DNA of 64,000 bases from Prostheceraeus crozeri (taxonomy: Eukaryota; Platyhelminthes; Polycladida; Euryleptidae). Both the position numbers and the translations under genes were made by a program. The notes under the pieces were generated by a model. That model had not been told where the DNA came from. It searched no databases and worked only from the letters and a program-made list of their open reading frames with translations. Location of the stretch: assembly GCA_907163375.1 (NCBI GenBank), contig CAJQUW010008951.1, positions 126,501 to 190,500 on the forward strand, written 5' to 3'. Of the stretch, positions 1 through 8,717 are shown in pieces (the stretch's first letter is position 1; each line of letters starts with the position of its first letter).

Positions 1-7
1 TGAAAGA

Positions 8-3000
8 ATGATTTCTCTTTCAGGTGATGTGAGTTCCAGCTCAGGACTCTCGCGACAAGGCAACGAGTGGGAATGTGCCGACTGCGGACATATGTTTACA
101 AGGAAGCACAGTCTCCTTCGACACATCAAACAACGTGTGTGTCAACGCAAAGCGGCGTCAATCTCCGGAGGTGAAGTTGATTCTGACGATGACATCTCCT
201 TTCCTTGCGATTTGTGCCCTCTTTCTTTTGATAGTCACTTTCAGCGATCTTCGCACAGACTTCAACACACGCATGCAAATGATCACTACACCAACGGTAC
301 CTCTACCATCTCCCTTATTAATGTTTCCCATAATAATTTAGTACGCGACTACTGCATGGAGTCCAATACTCAAATAGTAGATTTTCCTGAGTGGCTCCTT
401 CAAAATTCAAACATTATCGAAGCGCTCTTCAACAATTTAGACAATTTTAGAATGAAGGCGCTCATCTACCTTAAACTAAAATATATTAAAATAGATTTTC
501 AAACGGGTCAAGTGACGGAGAGAATACAGTTTCATGTTCCTTCCTCTTCCGCAACCGAAGTTGTAGACTGCGAGTCTTGGCTAAATTTTCACATTCAATG
601 TTTAAAATCAAATGTAGATAAATTCAATCAACGCGACAGCGCTCTCATTTTTGATGGTGTGGACTCAGCCATATTCAAAATTTCCCTATTAGAAAGTCAT
701 GCAGCTCGAGGCACATTTAAACTACCAAAAACGTTGTATAATAAGAAAGCTGTCATCAATGTTGATTGTAAATCACAGTGTTTCAAATATGCAGTCCTAT
801 CCATCCTTCACTATAATGATATCAACGCGCATCGAGATCGCACCTATAGCTATAGACAGTGGGAGGATGAACTAGACTTTGAAGGTTGTGATAGTAACAA
901 CATGAAAATCAAAGATGTAGAAACGTTCGAAAAACATAATAAGATTAAAATTGTCGTTCACGTGTGGGAGAAGGGGTTGAAGGGTGCCCGCTATAATTCA
1001 CGTTCAACTTGTTATGAACGTGTAGTCAACCTCTTATCAGTAAAACAAGATGATAGCGAGGAATGGCACTACTGTGGTATTCCCAAAATCTCTCGCTTGT
1101 ACACTCACTTGGGGCACTCTAAAAGAGGTGAACATTTTGTATGCGACCGCTGCATCCGCTCCTTTTGGAGTAAAGATAAATTTGAAACTCACTATGAATG
1201 GTGCAAGCGAGGTAAATTACAAATGGAACGCATGCCCAAAGATAAAATATTTTCACATAGGGATAATGGTGACGAATTAAGTCCCCTGCGTGTCATTTAC
1301 GCAGACATAGAATGCTACATTGATGATATCATCCACAAGCCAGCAGCCATATCCTGCTATGAAGTATGGCATGACCACTTTAGGAATAGACAAAACAAAA
1401 TGCATACTTGGCAAGGTGAAGATTGCATTTCAAAATTTCTAGAATTTCTCGATAAAGCTGCTAAATTTCAACAATCATATGATTCCCAATTGCAGCGTAA
1501 GTCACTACATATGTCAGATGAAGACAAACAAAAATTTGAAAGTTGCACATCCTGTCCTAAATGTCATAAAACGTTTGATGACGATAAAATTAAGAAAGTG
1601 CGTGATCATGATCACATCACTGGTAAATTTAGAAACGCACTCTGCTCCAAATGTATTTTTTCACTTAGGTTGAGACGTCGTGTACTACCCGTCATTTTTC
1701 ATAACTTTAAGGGCTATGACAGTCATATGCTCATAAAAGGAGGGTTGAGCCAGATGAAATCGTGGCAGTTTACTGTAATAGCACAAACGAGAGAAAAATT
1801 CATGGCAATGACAGCAAAAGTACCAGTAGATAAAACTAAAGAAAATAAGACAGTCTTCTTCGAAATAAAATTTTTAGATTCATTTCAATTCATGTCAGCG
1901 TCACTAGCTTCTCTCGTTCGTAATCTCAAGTTTCTTCCCCATAGTCAAACTTTGAAGAAACACTATCCAAACTTAACGGATGAAATAATCACTCGCAAAG
2001 GAGTCTTTCCTTATGCGTATTTTAGCTCAATGTCTAAACTAAATGAAACAACCCTTCCTTCCATTGACAAATTCAAAAACGATTTGACGGGTGAAGATTG
2101 TCCAGTAGAGGACTATGAACATGCTCAAGAGGCATGGTTAAAATTTGATTGTAAAACGTTTGGCGATTATATGATCGCTTACTTAGAATTAGATGTCATT
2201 TTGCTGGCTGATGTCTTTCAGGAGTTTCGACGAGTGGCATTAGAAGAAGACAAATTAGATCCTGTCCACTTTGTCAGTCTACCAGCCATGTCCTTTAAAT
2301 CAGCCTTTAAAATGACTGGTGAGACCATTCATCTCTTACAAGACCCGGAGATGTATAATATATTTGAGCGCGGAATACGCGGTGGTCTCACATTTGTAAA
2401 TAAACATCATATAAAATCTGAAACAGTAGGTGATGATCATATCCACCTAAAGTACTATGACCAAAATAATTTATATGGTAGTTTACTGTCTAAACCACTA
2501 CCTCATTCCGAGTTTAGTTGGTTAAATCAAAATGAGCTTGAGTATTACTCCAACCCTTCAAACATACTGAAGATTCCAGATGAAGGTGATTGGGGATATT
2601 ATTTTGAAGTGGATTTGATTATCCAAATAGTATTAAAAATAAAACTGCTGATTTCCCACTTGCACCTGAATCTGGCGAAGTGACTGAAGATATGTTTTCA
2701 CCATTCATGTCACAATTTCATAATAACTTAACAGAGTGTGGACAGCCAAGGTACAAACCATGCCGCAAACTTTTACTCACCCAATATGATAAGAAAAATT
2801 ATCTCGTACACTTCTGCATATTAAAATTCTATTTAGAAATGGGCATGCTTCTAAAGTCAGTTCACCGCATTATCAAATTTAGACAGAAAGCCTTCCTCAA
2901 ACCCTACATAGATAGTAACAGTCAAAAACGTGCACTCGCCCAAAATAATTTTGAAAAGGATTTTTATAAATATAAGAATAACAGTCTATTCGGAAAGACC

Positions 3001-3811
3001 ATGGAGGATGTTAGAAAACGTATGAATTACAAACTAGTCGTTGATGAACAAAAATATCACAAATTGACCTCATCACCTCTTTTCATTGATAGAGACATCA
3101 TCGATGAGGATCTTGTAGGTGTTAAAATGATTAAATCAGAAGTTGAGTTGTGCAAACCCATCTATATTGGGCAAGCCGTTTTAGATTATTCCAAGCTTGA
3201 AATGTATCAACTCTTCTACAAAATATTAAAACCATGCCCTCTCGTAAAAGAGGTTCGCTTGCTGGGTGGTAATACAGATAGTTTCTTTTTAGGAATTACC
3301 ACTCAAAAAGATTTAAATTTTAATGAAGTAGGCAAGTCATTAGAAAAATATTTCGACACATCTAACTACATTATATCCCACTCATCCACTCTATTCCATA
3401 CAGAATAAAGCCAAACTTGGTTGTTTTAAGGATGAAACAGCAGGAAAGGAAATAGATGAAATGATTCTCCTCCGTCCTAAAATGTATTCCATGAAACTAA
3501 AAGAATGTGCAGATAGTATTAAGCGTGCTAAAGGTATATCAAAATCCATTGTTCATAAAATGAAACATCGGTCCTATAAGAAGGCCTATAAAAATAAAAC
3601 TATAACGTTTGTCAATATGACAATCTTAAAATCTCAAGTTCATACTGTGAAAACGTACACGTTCAAGAAACGAGCACTTTCAGCATGGGAGGATAAGAGG
3701 TGTTGGATAGGACATAACACATCTCTTCCACATGGACATCCTGACACAAACATACCTCCACCCAAAAGAATAAAACTCACGCTACCACATTCAGGAGATG
3801 TATTGACATAA
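8..3811 (+). pseudogene. POLB: Protein-primed DNA polymerase B, broken by two frame changes
   Basis: This is the replicative polymerase of Maverick elements, which copies linear DNA from a terminal-protein primer. The N-terminus has zinc-finger-like clusters (residues about 23-45 and 66-90, a third near 380-400). Exonuclease motif I, ADIECYID, is near residue 433. An HNH-like insert, RDHDHITGKFRNALC, is near 532, and KGYDSHM follows near 570. Polymerase motif A (YDQNNLYG) is near 818 and motif B (KNNSLFGKT) near base 2975. The reading frame changes near 2617 and again near 3375-3385, so no single product can be made. At motif C (about 3271) the expected DTDS reads NTDS: the first catalytic Asp is Asn. 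The region ends with a basic tail. The family call is certain; loss of function is strongly supported. Confidence 0.93.
11..23 (+). promoter_or_regulatory. Probable 3' splice site at the polymerase 5' end
   Basis: A pyrimidine-rich tract followed by CAG (ATTTCTCTTTCAG) lies at the start of the polymerase reading frame. This suggests that the ATG at 8 is intronic, that exon 2 begins at 24 (needing one base from exon 1), and that the true start is to the left of the window. Confidence 0.5.
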
Positions 3812-3960
3812 TCAACTTTAACTCAGTATTTTGATGTTGCTTTTTGTAGATATACATGGTTGTTTTATGTATCGCATGAGATCGTTTCTTCCTTGTGAAT
3901 ATATGCCTACAGTCAGCCCATTCCCCTATATCTGTGAAAAGACTTTTTCATATACATATT

Positions 3961-3974
3961 TTTATTTCAATAAA
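3961..3974. terminator. Bidirectional poly(A) signal between convergent genes
   Basis: The 14-bp stretch TTTATTTCAATAAA contains AATAAA on the plus strand (3969-3974), downstream of the polymerase. It also contains AATAAA on the minus strand (3966-3961), 45 nt downstream of the leftward 499-aa gene. Confidence 0.6.
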
Positions 3975-4010
3975 CATATCACAATGACTTCACTTTGTTT
4001 TCCGAAACAC

Positions 4011-5510
4011 TTAAGTTACGAGGGATTTAGTATCTTTCACGTGGATGCACTCTTGTAAACCATTGGTAATTTTGATAGCAATAGAGGGTATAGTTTGTTT
4101 GATGACGGGATGATAGAAAATAGATTCAAACATCTTCTCGACTATTCCATATGAAGCGTCTTTATCATGAATGAAATCACGTAAAATGTATTCTTTTTTC
4201 TCGCCAACAGAAATAGGTAAAATCAAATCACTTTGAATGTAAAGGTGCTGTTCATGTTTATCAAGTGTCATTGGTGTTTCTATACCAATCGTATGCGCAG
4301 CAGCAAACACTGTTTGTAGCATTGAAAAGCCAAAGAGTTTTTTCAAATTTTTACTCAATTGACATTGAATGTCATCACCCAGTTTCAGAACAACGCGTTG
4401 ATTTTCAATTGAAAACGAAATGTGGTGTGTCTTTGCATCATATTTACTTTTCATCACATGCTTCAACTTCTGTTGTATATAAGGATTTACTACATGAATG
4501 AAGCTTTCAACTGTATGATATAGACGCGGCATTATATTGATAGCAACTTTAGATTCTTCATAAGACTGGTAAATTTTCTTGATGCGATCGCCATAGATGT
4601 CCACCCACCATTCATCATTAACTGAATCAGCTTTAGTGTGATATTCATGAGAAGCATACACCACACCGCTTCCAATAATAGGCGTATAATGTCTTACAAA
4701 ATGACGCAAGGTTGGAGAGAAATAAACTGTAAGTTTGTCATTATATTTCTGAATAACCAACTTATTTTTGTCCGCCATAATTTTCTCTCCATACGTCTTA
4801 CCCACAGTCTCATTCCATCGTTTTACTAACTCAATAAGTGATAAAGGTTGAACACCACGCTTTTTCAAAATGATGCGTTCTTCGCATTCTACAACATCTT
4901 CATCAAATATTTTAAATCTATAATGAAATTTGTTGATTCGATTTGAATAAACTTTTTTAACATTTGCAGTAGCAATTGACGTTAGATGTAGTCCATGACC
5001 AAAACCAAGATGTGGATAGAATTCACTATCCAACCTCAGCGTAAGACCTTTAGTAAAAGAATGAAAGCGGAGGAACTGTCTCCCACTCCAATGATAGATA
5101 GTAAACTCATAAGCTTTCTTATTTTTATTCTTCATGATGGAAGTATTACCACTGTTGAATGCCTTAATAATTTTCTCATTCCCAAATGGCTCATAAGAAT
5201 CTGATTTTATCTGAATCCATTCATAGTTCCACTTTCCATCTGACGTTAAATTGTATGGGAACTGAAATGCATTATTCATCGTTATTCCATCATGGGTGTG
5301 AGGAGTCAATATCATTTCTTCCAAATCATTCACATTCTGAATATTGCTATCATAGCAAATACTAGAAACGCCAACCTCCCATTCACCTTCTAAATGCAGT
5401 GGCCGATTTAATTCTACTCGATAGTCTGATGGTTTATTTTTGGGAAATTTATTCATAGAAGCATTACTGGGCAAGTAGATTAGAAACGAGTCCTTATTTT
5501 CACTTTCCAT
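4011..5510 (-). CDS. Maverick-associated protein of unknown function, paralogue of the next gene
   Basis: The reading frame is open and encodes about 499 aa from the ATG at 5510; an upstream in-frame ATG at 5540 would add 10 residues. I chose 5510 because the ATGCAAAC motif at 5543-5550 then sits 33 nt upstream, as at other genes of the element. It has no recognised enzymatic motif. The N-terminus reads SFLIYLPSNASM followed by GEWEVGVSSICY, matching the layout of the adjacent 465-aa protein (SFYHILLSNAAT, GNWEVGVTQLVY). Both also share an LFGF/LGFD segment and a late IQSD/IYSN segment, so they arose by duplication. From its place in the element I infer a virion or fibre-like role; this is not shown. 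Confidence 0.7.
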   Translation of the reverse strand: MESENKDSFLIYLPSNASMNKFPKNKPSDYRVELNRPLHLEGEWEVGVSSICYDSNIQNVNDLEEMILTPHTHDGITMNNAFQFPYNLTSDGKWNYEWIQIKSDSYEPFGNEKIIKAFNSGNTSIMKNKNKKAYEFTIYHWSGRQFLRFHSFTKGLTLRLDSEFYPHLGFGHGLHLTSIATANVKKVYSNRINKFHYRFKIFDEDVVECEERIILKKRGVQPLSLIELVKRWNETVGKTYGEKIMADKNKLVIQKYNDKLTVYFSPTLRHFVRHYTPIIGSGVVYASHEYHTKADSVNDEWWVDIYGDRIKKIYQSYEESKVAINIMPRLYHTVESFIHVVNPYIQQKLKHVMKSKYDAKTHHISFSIENQRVVLKLGDDIQCQLSKNLKKLFGFSMLQTVFAAAHTIGIETPMTLDKHEQHLYIQSDLILPISVGEKKEYILRDFIHDKDASYGIVEKMFESIFYHPVIKQTIPSIAIKITNGLQECIHVKDTKSLVT

Positions 5511-5542
5511 ATTATTCACATTGGAAAAATATATTAGCATAC

Positions 5543-5550
5543 GTTTGCAT
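5543..5550 (-). promoter_or_regulatory. ATGCAAA promoter-like motif (ATGCAAAC)
   Basis: On the minus strand this is ATGCAAAC, 33 nt before the ATG at 5510 and overlapping the stop of the preceding gene. It is one of six such sites in transcription orientation. Confidence 0.5.
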
Positions 5551-6947
5551 TAACTCTTCATTCGGAAATGGAGTGTGATACTTGTCACAGCATCTTTATG
5601 AAAAGGAATCAACGCACCAGCATCGTCATAAATGGCAATATCAATTTGTGGGATGTAGTTTGATTTCAGCTTTGTATAATGCACTTTCTTGAAAGTATGC
5701 TCAGATAAAATACTGCAGCTTTTTGGCTGGTATGGTATCATTGCTAGCAATGGAGCTTCAACATCTCCCACACGTACATCTTCACCAATATTGGAATATA
5801 TCTGAAAATAGTTAATACGACGCGATAGCGACATGTCTGCGCTAGCTTTGGTTACAGTACCACTTTTAAAGATATTTTGGTCAAAACCCAAAATGTCCAT
5901 TAGAGTTTTATCCATAATTAGTTCAATACCTTTTCCACTTATAGTGAGAGACAAAGTACCTTCTTTTTCAGAAAATGAAATATGTTGGTCATTAATCACT
6001 TCATTTAAATAATCTACAACCAATTTAACTGAAGTAATAATGCGAGGCATCAACACTCTTGTTTCATGTAAGATACCACCTAAAGGCTCTACACACTTTC
6101 TGTATAAAGATACGGTCCATTCTGTATCAAATTGATTTGACCTTTCACATGGTAAATGTTGCATATCAAATTTTCCATGAACAGCTGCAGAACGATGTCG
6201 TAAGAACTGATGAAAATCTTTTGAACAAACTAATACTAGATCATCATCATTTAATTTACTTATTGCAATATGATTAGATGATTTAATATAAGTCAATGTT
6301 GCCACTTGCTTGCCATCAACTCGAAGGAGATAATTAAATTTCTTCGATAATGTTTCAGGAGTCATGTTTGTCTTTCTTGGCTTAATCACAATCTTCTTCA
6401 CCAACGTCTTCTCATTTCTTGGAATAAGATCTACATAATAAGCTTCCTCTCGATATATTAACTGTTTATGAGCACTTATGTGGTAATTAACGTTAAAATT
6501 ATCATAGCTTGTCAAGGCGCTAGCGAGGTAGCCTAAATCATTTCTTAAATTTGGACTTAAACCAACAATCCAATCTTTCTCAACTACATGATGTACATAA
6601 TTATAATCATCATTGTGCGGAGTAAATTGGACAATATGTTTACACGCTCTATTCAAGAAATCATATATAAACTTTTTACATGATAAGAGATCTTTCTTTG
6701 GCCACTGTGGAATGTATACTCGGCACCCCTTTTCACATTGATAAGCAGCTGTACGCCTCATATTAATAGTCATCACCTCATGATCAAAAGTATAGACACA
6801 GTTGCTATAAACAAGTTGAGTGACACCCACTTCCCAATTCCCATTTAGCTGTTGTGCATGATCAATGGGAGTAGAAAAGAGTGCAGCTCGATTACTAGTA
6901 AATCTCTTTGTAGCCGCATTGCTAAGCAAAATATGATAAAACGACAT
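5550..6947 (-). CDS. Maverick-associated protein of unknown function (465 aa)
   Basis: This open frame starts at the ATG at 6947; the longer frame to 6968 begins with a non-ATG codon. It is a paralogue of the downstream 499-aa gene: the N-terminal NWEVGV motif, the central FDTEWTVSLY (compare VNDEWWVDIY), the LGFD segment and the C-terminal YSN...VGD segment occur in the same order. No transmembrane segment or catalytic motif was recognised. The ATGCAAAG motif lies 22 nt upstream, and the divergent PC4-like gene starts 36 nt away on the other strand, so the two share a compact promoter region. Confidence 0.72.
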   Translation of the reverse strand: MSFYHILLSNAATKRFTSNRAALFSTPIDHAQQLNGNWEVGVTQLVYSNCVYTFDHEVMTINMRRTAAYQCEKGCRVYIPQWPKKDLLSCKKFIYDFLNRACKHIVQFTPHNDDYNYVHHVVEKDWIVGLSPNLRNDLGYLASALTSYDNFNVNYHISAHKQLIYREEAYYVDLIPRNEKTLVKKIVIKPRKTNMTPETLSKKFNYLLRVDGKQVATLTYIKSSNHIAISKLNDDDLVLVCSKDFHQFLRHRSAAVHGKFDMQHLPCERSNQFDTEWTVSLYRKCVEPLGGILHETRVLMPRIITSVKLVVDYLNEVINDQHISFSEKEGTLSLTISGKGIELIMDKTLMDILGFDQNIFKSGTVTKASADMSLSRRINYFQIYSNIGEDVRVGDVEAPLLAMIPYQPKSCSILSEHTFKKVHYTKLKSNYIPQIDIAIYDDAGALIPFHKDAVTSITLHFRMKS

Positions 6948-6968
6948 TTTTATATTGCTAATCTGCAA

Positions 6969-6976
6969 CTTTGCAT
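6969..6976 (-). promoter_or_regulatory. ATGCAAA promoter-like motif (ATGCAAAG)
   Basis: Minus-strand ATGCAAAGTTG, 22 nt before the ATG at 6947, in the short divergent space between the leftward 465-aa gene and the rightward gene at 6983. Confidence 0.55.
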
Positions 6977-6982
6977 AACATC

Positions 6983-7339
6983 ATGAAGACTTGGATTTTG
7001 GACTCTCTACAATATATCAGAGTTGATCGTGATGGAAACGTACATTTCAAAAATTCTCATGGTCATACATCAAGAGGAATTACATTAACATGGCGACAAT
7101 TTGTCAACCTCAATGATATCATGAGGGATTTGGAATATTTTGAAACATTAAGATTCATCTCCTTGGGTGATCAAGTTTGGCTTCAACATTACAGAAATGA
7201 AATTCAAATCTACCATTCTCATTCCGCAAACTGTTTCTCATTTCGCAAATACAATTGGGAGAAGTATAGAAGATATATACATCGCTCCATCATGACATTT
7301 ATTCGTCGTGAGTTCATCGCCCTACTATGCAAATCTTAA
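6983..7339 (+). CDS. PC4-like (p15) DNA-binding domain protein, copy 1
   Basis: 118 aa from the ATG at 6983 (the frame before it starts with TTG). The N-terminus follows the layout of the PC4/p15 transcription-cofactor domain: a W-L-x-S-L strand, a V-x-F strand, and the signature-like RGITLTWRQFVNL resembling the PC4 segment KGISL-x-x-x-Q-W-x-x-L. The second half (VWL, IQIYHS, WEKYRRYIHRS) is shared with the next gene. PC4 binds single-stranded DNA and assists RNA polymerase II. That role for this protein is inferred from the motif and from the neighbouring TBP-like gene. Fold assignment is moderate; paralogy to the next gene is clear. Confidence 0.55.
   Translation: MKTWILDSLQYIRVDRDGNVHFKNSHGHTSRGITLTWRQFVNLNDIMRDLEYFETLRFISLGDQVWLQHYRNEIQIYHSHSANCFSFRKYNWEKYRRYIHRSIMTFIRREFIALLCKS
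7327..7334 (+). promoter_or_regulatory. ATGCAAA promoter-like motif (ATGCAAAT)
   Basis: A perfect octamer ATGCAAAT on the plus strand, overlapping the end of the first PC4-like gene and 28 nt before the ATG at 7362. It is the only plus-strand member of the six-site set, and it precedes a plus-strand gene. Confidence 0.55.
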
Positions 7340-7361
7340 TCAGGCATGACTACTACACATC

Positions 7362-8012
7362 ATGAGTTGGAAATTAGATTCCCTACAACGTATTGAAACG
7401 GATCATGATCGAAACGTCTATTTCAAAGATTCAACTGGAAATGTGAGAAGAGAGTTTGCTTTATCTTATCGTCATTTTCAATCTCTACATCATATCATGA
7501 AGGACTTGAAATACTTCTATATGAAAAGACATTCACGTATTGGAAATCGCATCTGGCTGCGCGTCAACAATCGGCGAATTCAACTCTATCATTCCCAACT
7601 TCATACTAACTTCACATTTCATCAAGGTAGTTGGGAAAAGTATAAAAGGAAGGTACATCGCTCAATTTACTCATTCTTTCATCATGAAGCGCCATCGCTA
7701 CACCATCGTCAACATTCTCCGTCGCTTCAGACTCTACACCAAAATCGATCTCACAACATTACACCAACAGCTTCCAAACAGCAAGTATTACCCGGGCCGT
7801 CCTCAAATGTTAGTGGTGAAGATGAACAATTCACGGAATCTTCAACTCTTCCCAAATGGGACTGTACAGATTCTCGGCGCCCTTTCTCATTCATCGGCGC
7901 AGTCAATGCGCTTAGAGCTACAAAGACTACTACGTCGGATATGGAAGAGGGAGAGGTGTGTGATGTCGAATCTGACTGTGGACAATATGGTGATCTCTAC
8001 TCAATTGAGTGA
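7362..8012 (+). CDS. PC4-like protein, copy 2, with acidic disordered tail
   Basis: 216 aa. Residues 1-110 repeat the plan of the preceding gene: WKLDSLQRIE, FALSYRHFQSL (PC4-like helix entry), IWLRV, IQLYHSQ, WEKYKRKVHRSIYSF. Residues 110-216 are low-complexity, rich in S, T, P, D and E, with a short ordered-looking segment RRPFSFIGAVNALRA and an acidic end (DMEEGEV). The last 329 nt overlap the TBP-like gene in another frame, so either both are real overlapping genes or this frame's tail is partly accidental. An ATGCAAAT motif precedes it. Function is inferred as single-stranded DNA binding and transcription support. Confidence 0.6.
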   Translation: MSWKLDSLQRIETDHDRNVYFKDSTGNVRREFALSYRHFQSLHHIMKDLKYFYMKRHSRIGNRIWLRVNNRRIQLYHSQLHTNFTFHQGSWEKYKRKVHRSIYSFFHHEAPSLHHRQHSPSLQTLHQNRSHNITPTASKQQVLPGPSSNVSGEDEQFTESSTLPKWDCTDSRRPFSFIGAVNALRATKTTTSDMEEGEVCDVESDCGQYGDLYSIE

Positions 8013-8229
8013 CAGTCTATCATTTTTGAAGATTCGTACCAGCAGTTATAGTTTGTGTTATGAACCCGAACTTTTTCCTGCAGCTCTCATTAGTTGTTGG
8101 TTACCTGTGCATGTGGCAATCTTTCATAATAGTAAAGTGATCATTACTGGACTAAAATCTCATGTACAAGCAAATGTGATCCTAGACTATCTCATTGAGT
8201 ATGTACGTACCCAGCGGATTGTAAAATAA
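7684..8229 (+). CDS. TATA-binding-protein-like protein (two-repeat TBP fold)
   Basis: 181 aa from the ATG at 7684, about the size of a TBP core domain. Two repeats are visible. Repeat 1 has IVNILRRFRL, K-x-DL-x-TL, N-x-x-YYPGRP and LFPNGTVQILGA, in the order of TBP's first repeat. Repeat 2 has NMVIST, then YEPELFPAALIS, the TBP signature (canonical YEPELFPGLIY), then VAIFHNSKVIITGLKS. Three of the four aromatic positions that kink DNA in TBP appear as Phe (LF, ELFP, IF); the fourth, in repeat 1, is Pro (GRPQM). The longer frame upstream begins with TTG and only shadows the overlapping gene. AATAAA (8225-8230) overlaps the stop. Its role as a promoter-recognition factor is inferred from the fold. 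Confidence 0.82.
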   Translation: MKRHRYTIVNILRRFRLYTKIDLTTLHQQLPNSKYYPGRPQMLVVKMNNSRNLQLFPNGTVQILGALSHSSAQSMRLELQRLLRRIWKRERCVMSNLTVDNMVISTQLSDSLSFLKIRTSSYSLCYEPELFPAALISCWLPVHVAIFHNSKVIITGLKSHVQANVILDYLIEYVRTQRIVK

Positions 8230-8260
8230 AAAACAATTTTTCCAACATGATGTTTTTATT
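8225..8260. terminator. Convergent poly(A) signals overlapping both stop codons
   Basis: AATAAA on the plus strand (8225-8230) overlaps the TAA of the TBP-like gene. AATAAA on the minus strand (8260-8255) overlaps the TAA of the protease gene. The two convergent transcripts therefore have minimal 3' UTRs. Confidence 0.6.
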
Positions 8261-8717
8261 TCAAATCATGATAGAACTTACAAATCATTTTTTCATTAGA
8301 GGATGGATTACATGAAAAGTTTTGAATAACAGATGGAAATCGAGATACATGTAAACGTTTTAAGATGAAGTACAGTACAAAAGCACCACACGTTGATGAA
8401 AGTGGATGTTGTAGTATGCGTTCATTTCGCTGATATTGACGCGTATGTTTTCTCAACCACTGCTGTGTTGGTATATTTGGAGGTTGAGCAAGAGAGTCAA
8501 ATAGTTCACCACGTCGGTCTTCTCCAATAAAGATCGCTTTCCAATGCTCACCGCCTAAATTCTGAGAATGAGTGTTTAGCACAATAAAGATGGGATAGTG
8601 ATTTACTGCAGGTGGTAAGGTATCGAGTGAATAGACATTATCGAAAGCTTTCAACGTCGCTTCGTCTGCATTACGCTGCACTTTAGTCTTAATATCGTCA
8701 GCAGTCAACCAACTCAT
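8256..8717 (-). CDS. PRO: Adenain-like cysteine protease
   Basis: 153 aa. The C5/C48-type protease triad is visible in order: His in GEHWKAIFI (residues about 56-64), acidic residue in ELFDSLAQP (about 71-79), and Cys in SSTCGAFVLYF (about 107-117). Gln/Asn residues precede the Cys region. Adenain-type enzymes process virion proteins during maturation. The frame is intact. Its start overlaps the stop of the capsid-type gene by one base (TAATG), suggesting translation from the same mRNA by reinitiation. Last gene of the leftward virion cluster. Confidence 0.88.
   Translation of the reverse strand: MSWLTADDIKTKVQRNADEATLKAFDNVYSLDTLPPAVNHYPIFIVLNTHSQNLGGEHWKAIFIGEDRRGELFDSLAQPPNIPTQQWLRKHTRQYQRNERILQHPLSSTCGAFVLYFILKRLHVSRFPSVIQNFSCNPSSNEKMICKFYHDLK

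Noticed and set aside
2600..3400. Programmed frameshifting in the polymerase
   Set aside because: The two frame changes are in opposite directions, show no clear slippery site, and coincide with a substituted catalytic residue. Simple decay is more likely.
7540..7683. Extension of the TBP-like frame upstream to a TTG at 7540
   Set aside because: Non-ATG start and content that only shadows the PC4-like gene. The TBP homology begins after the ATG at 7684.
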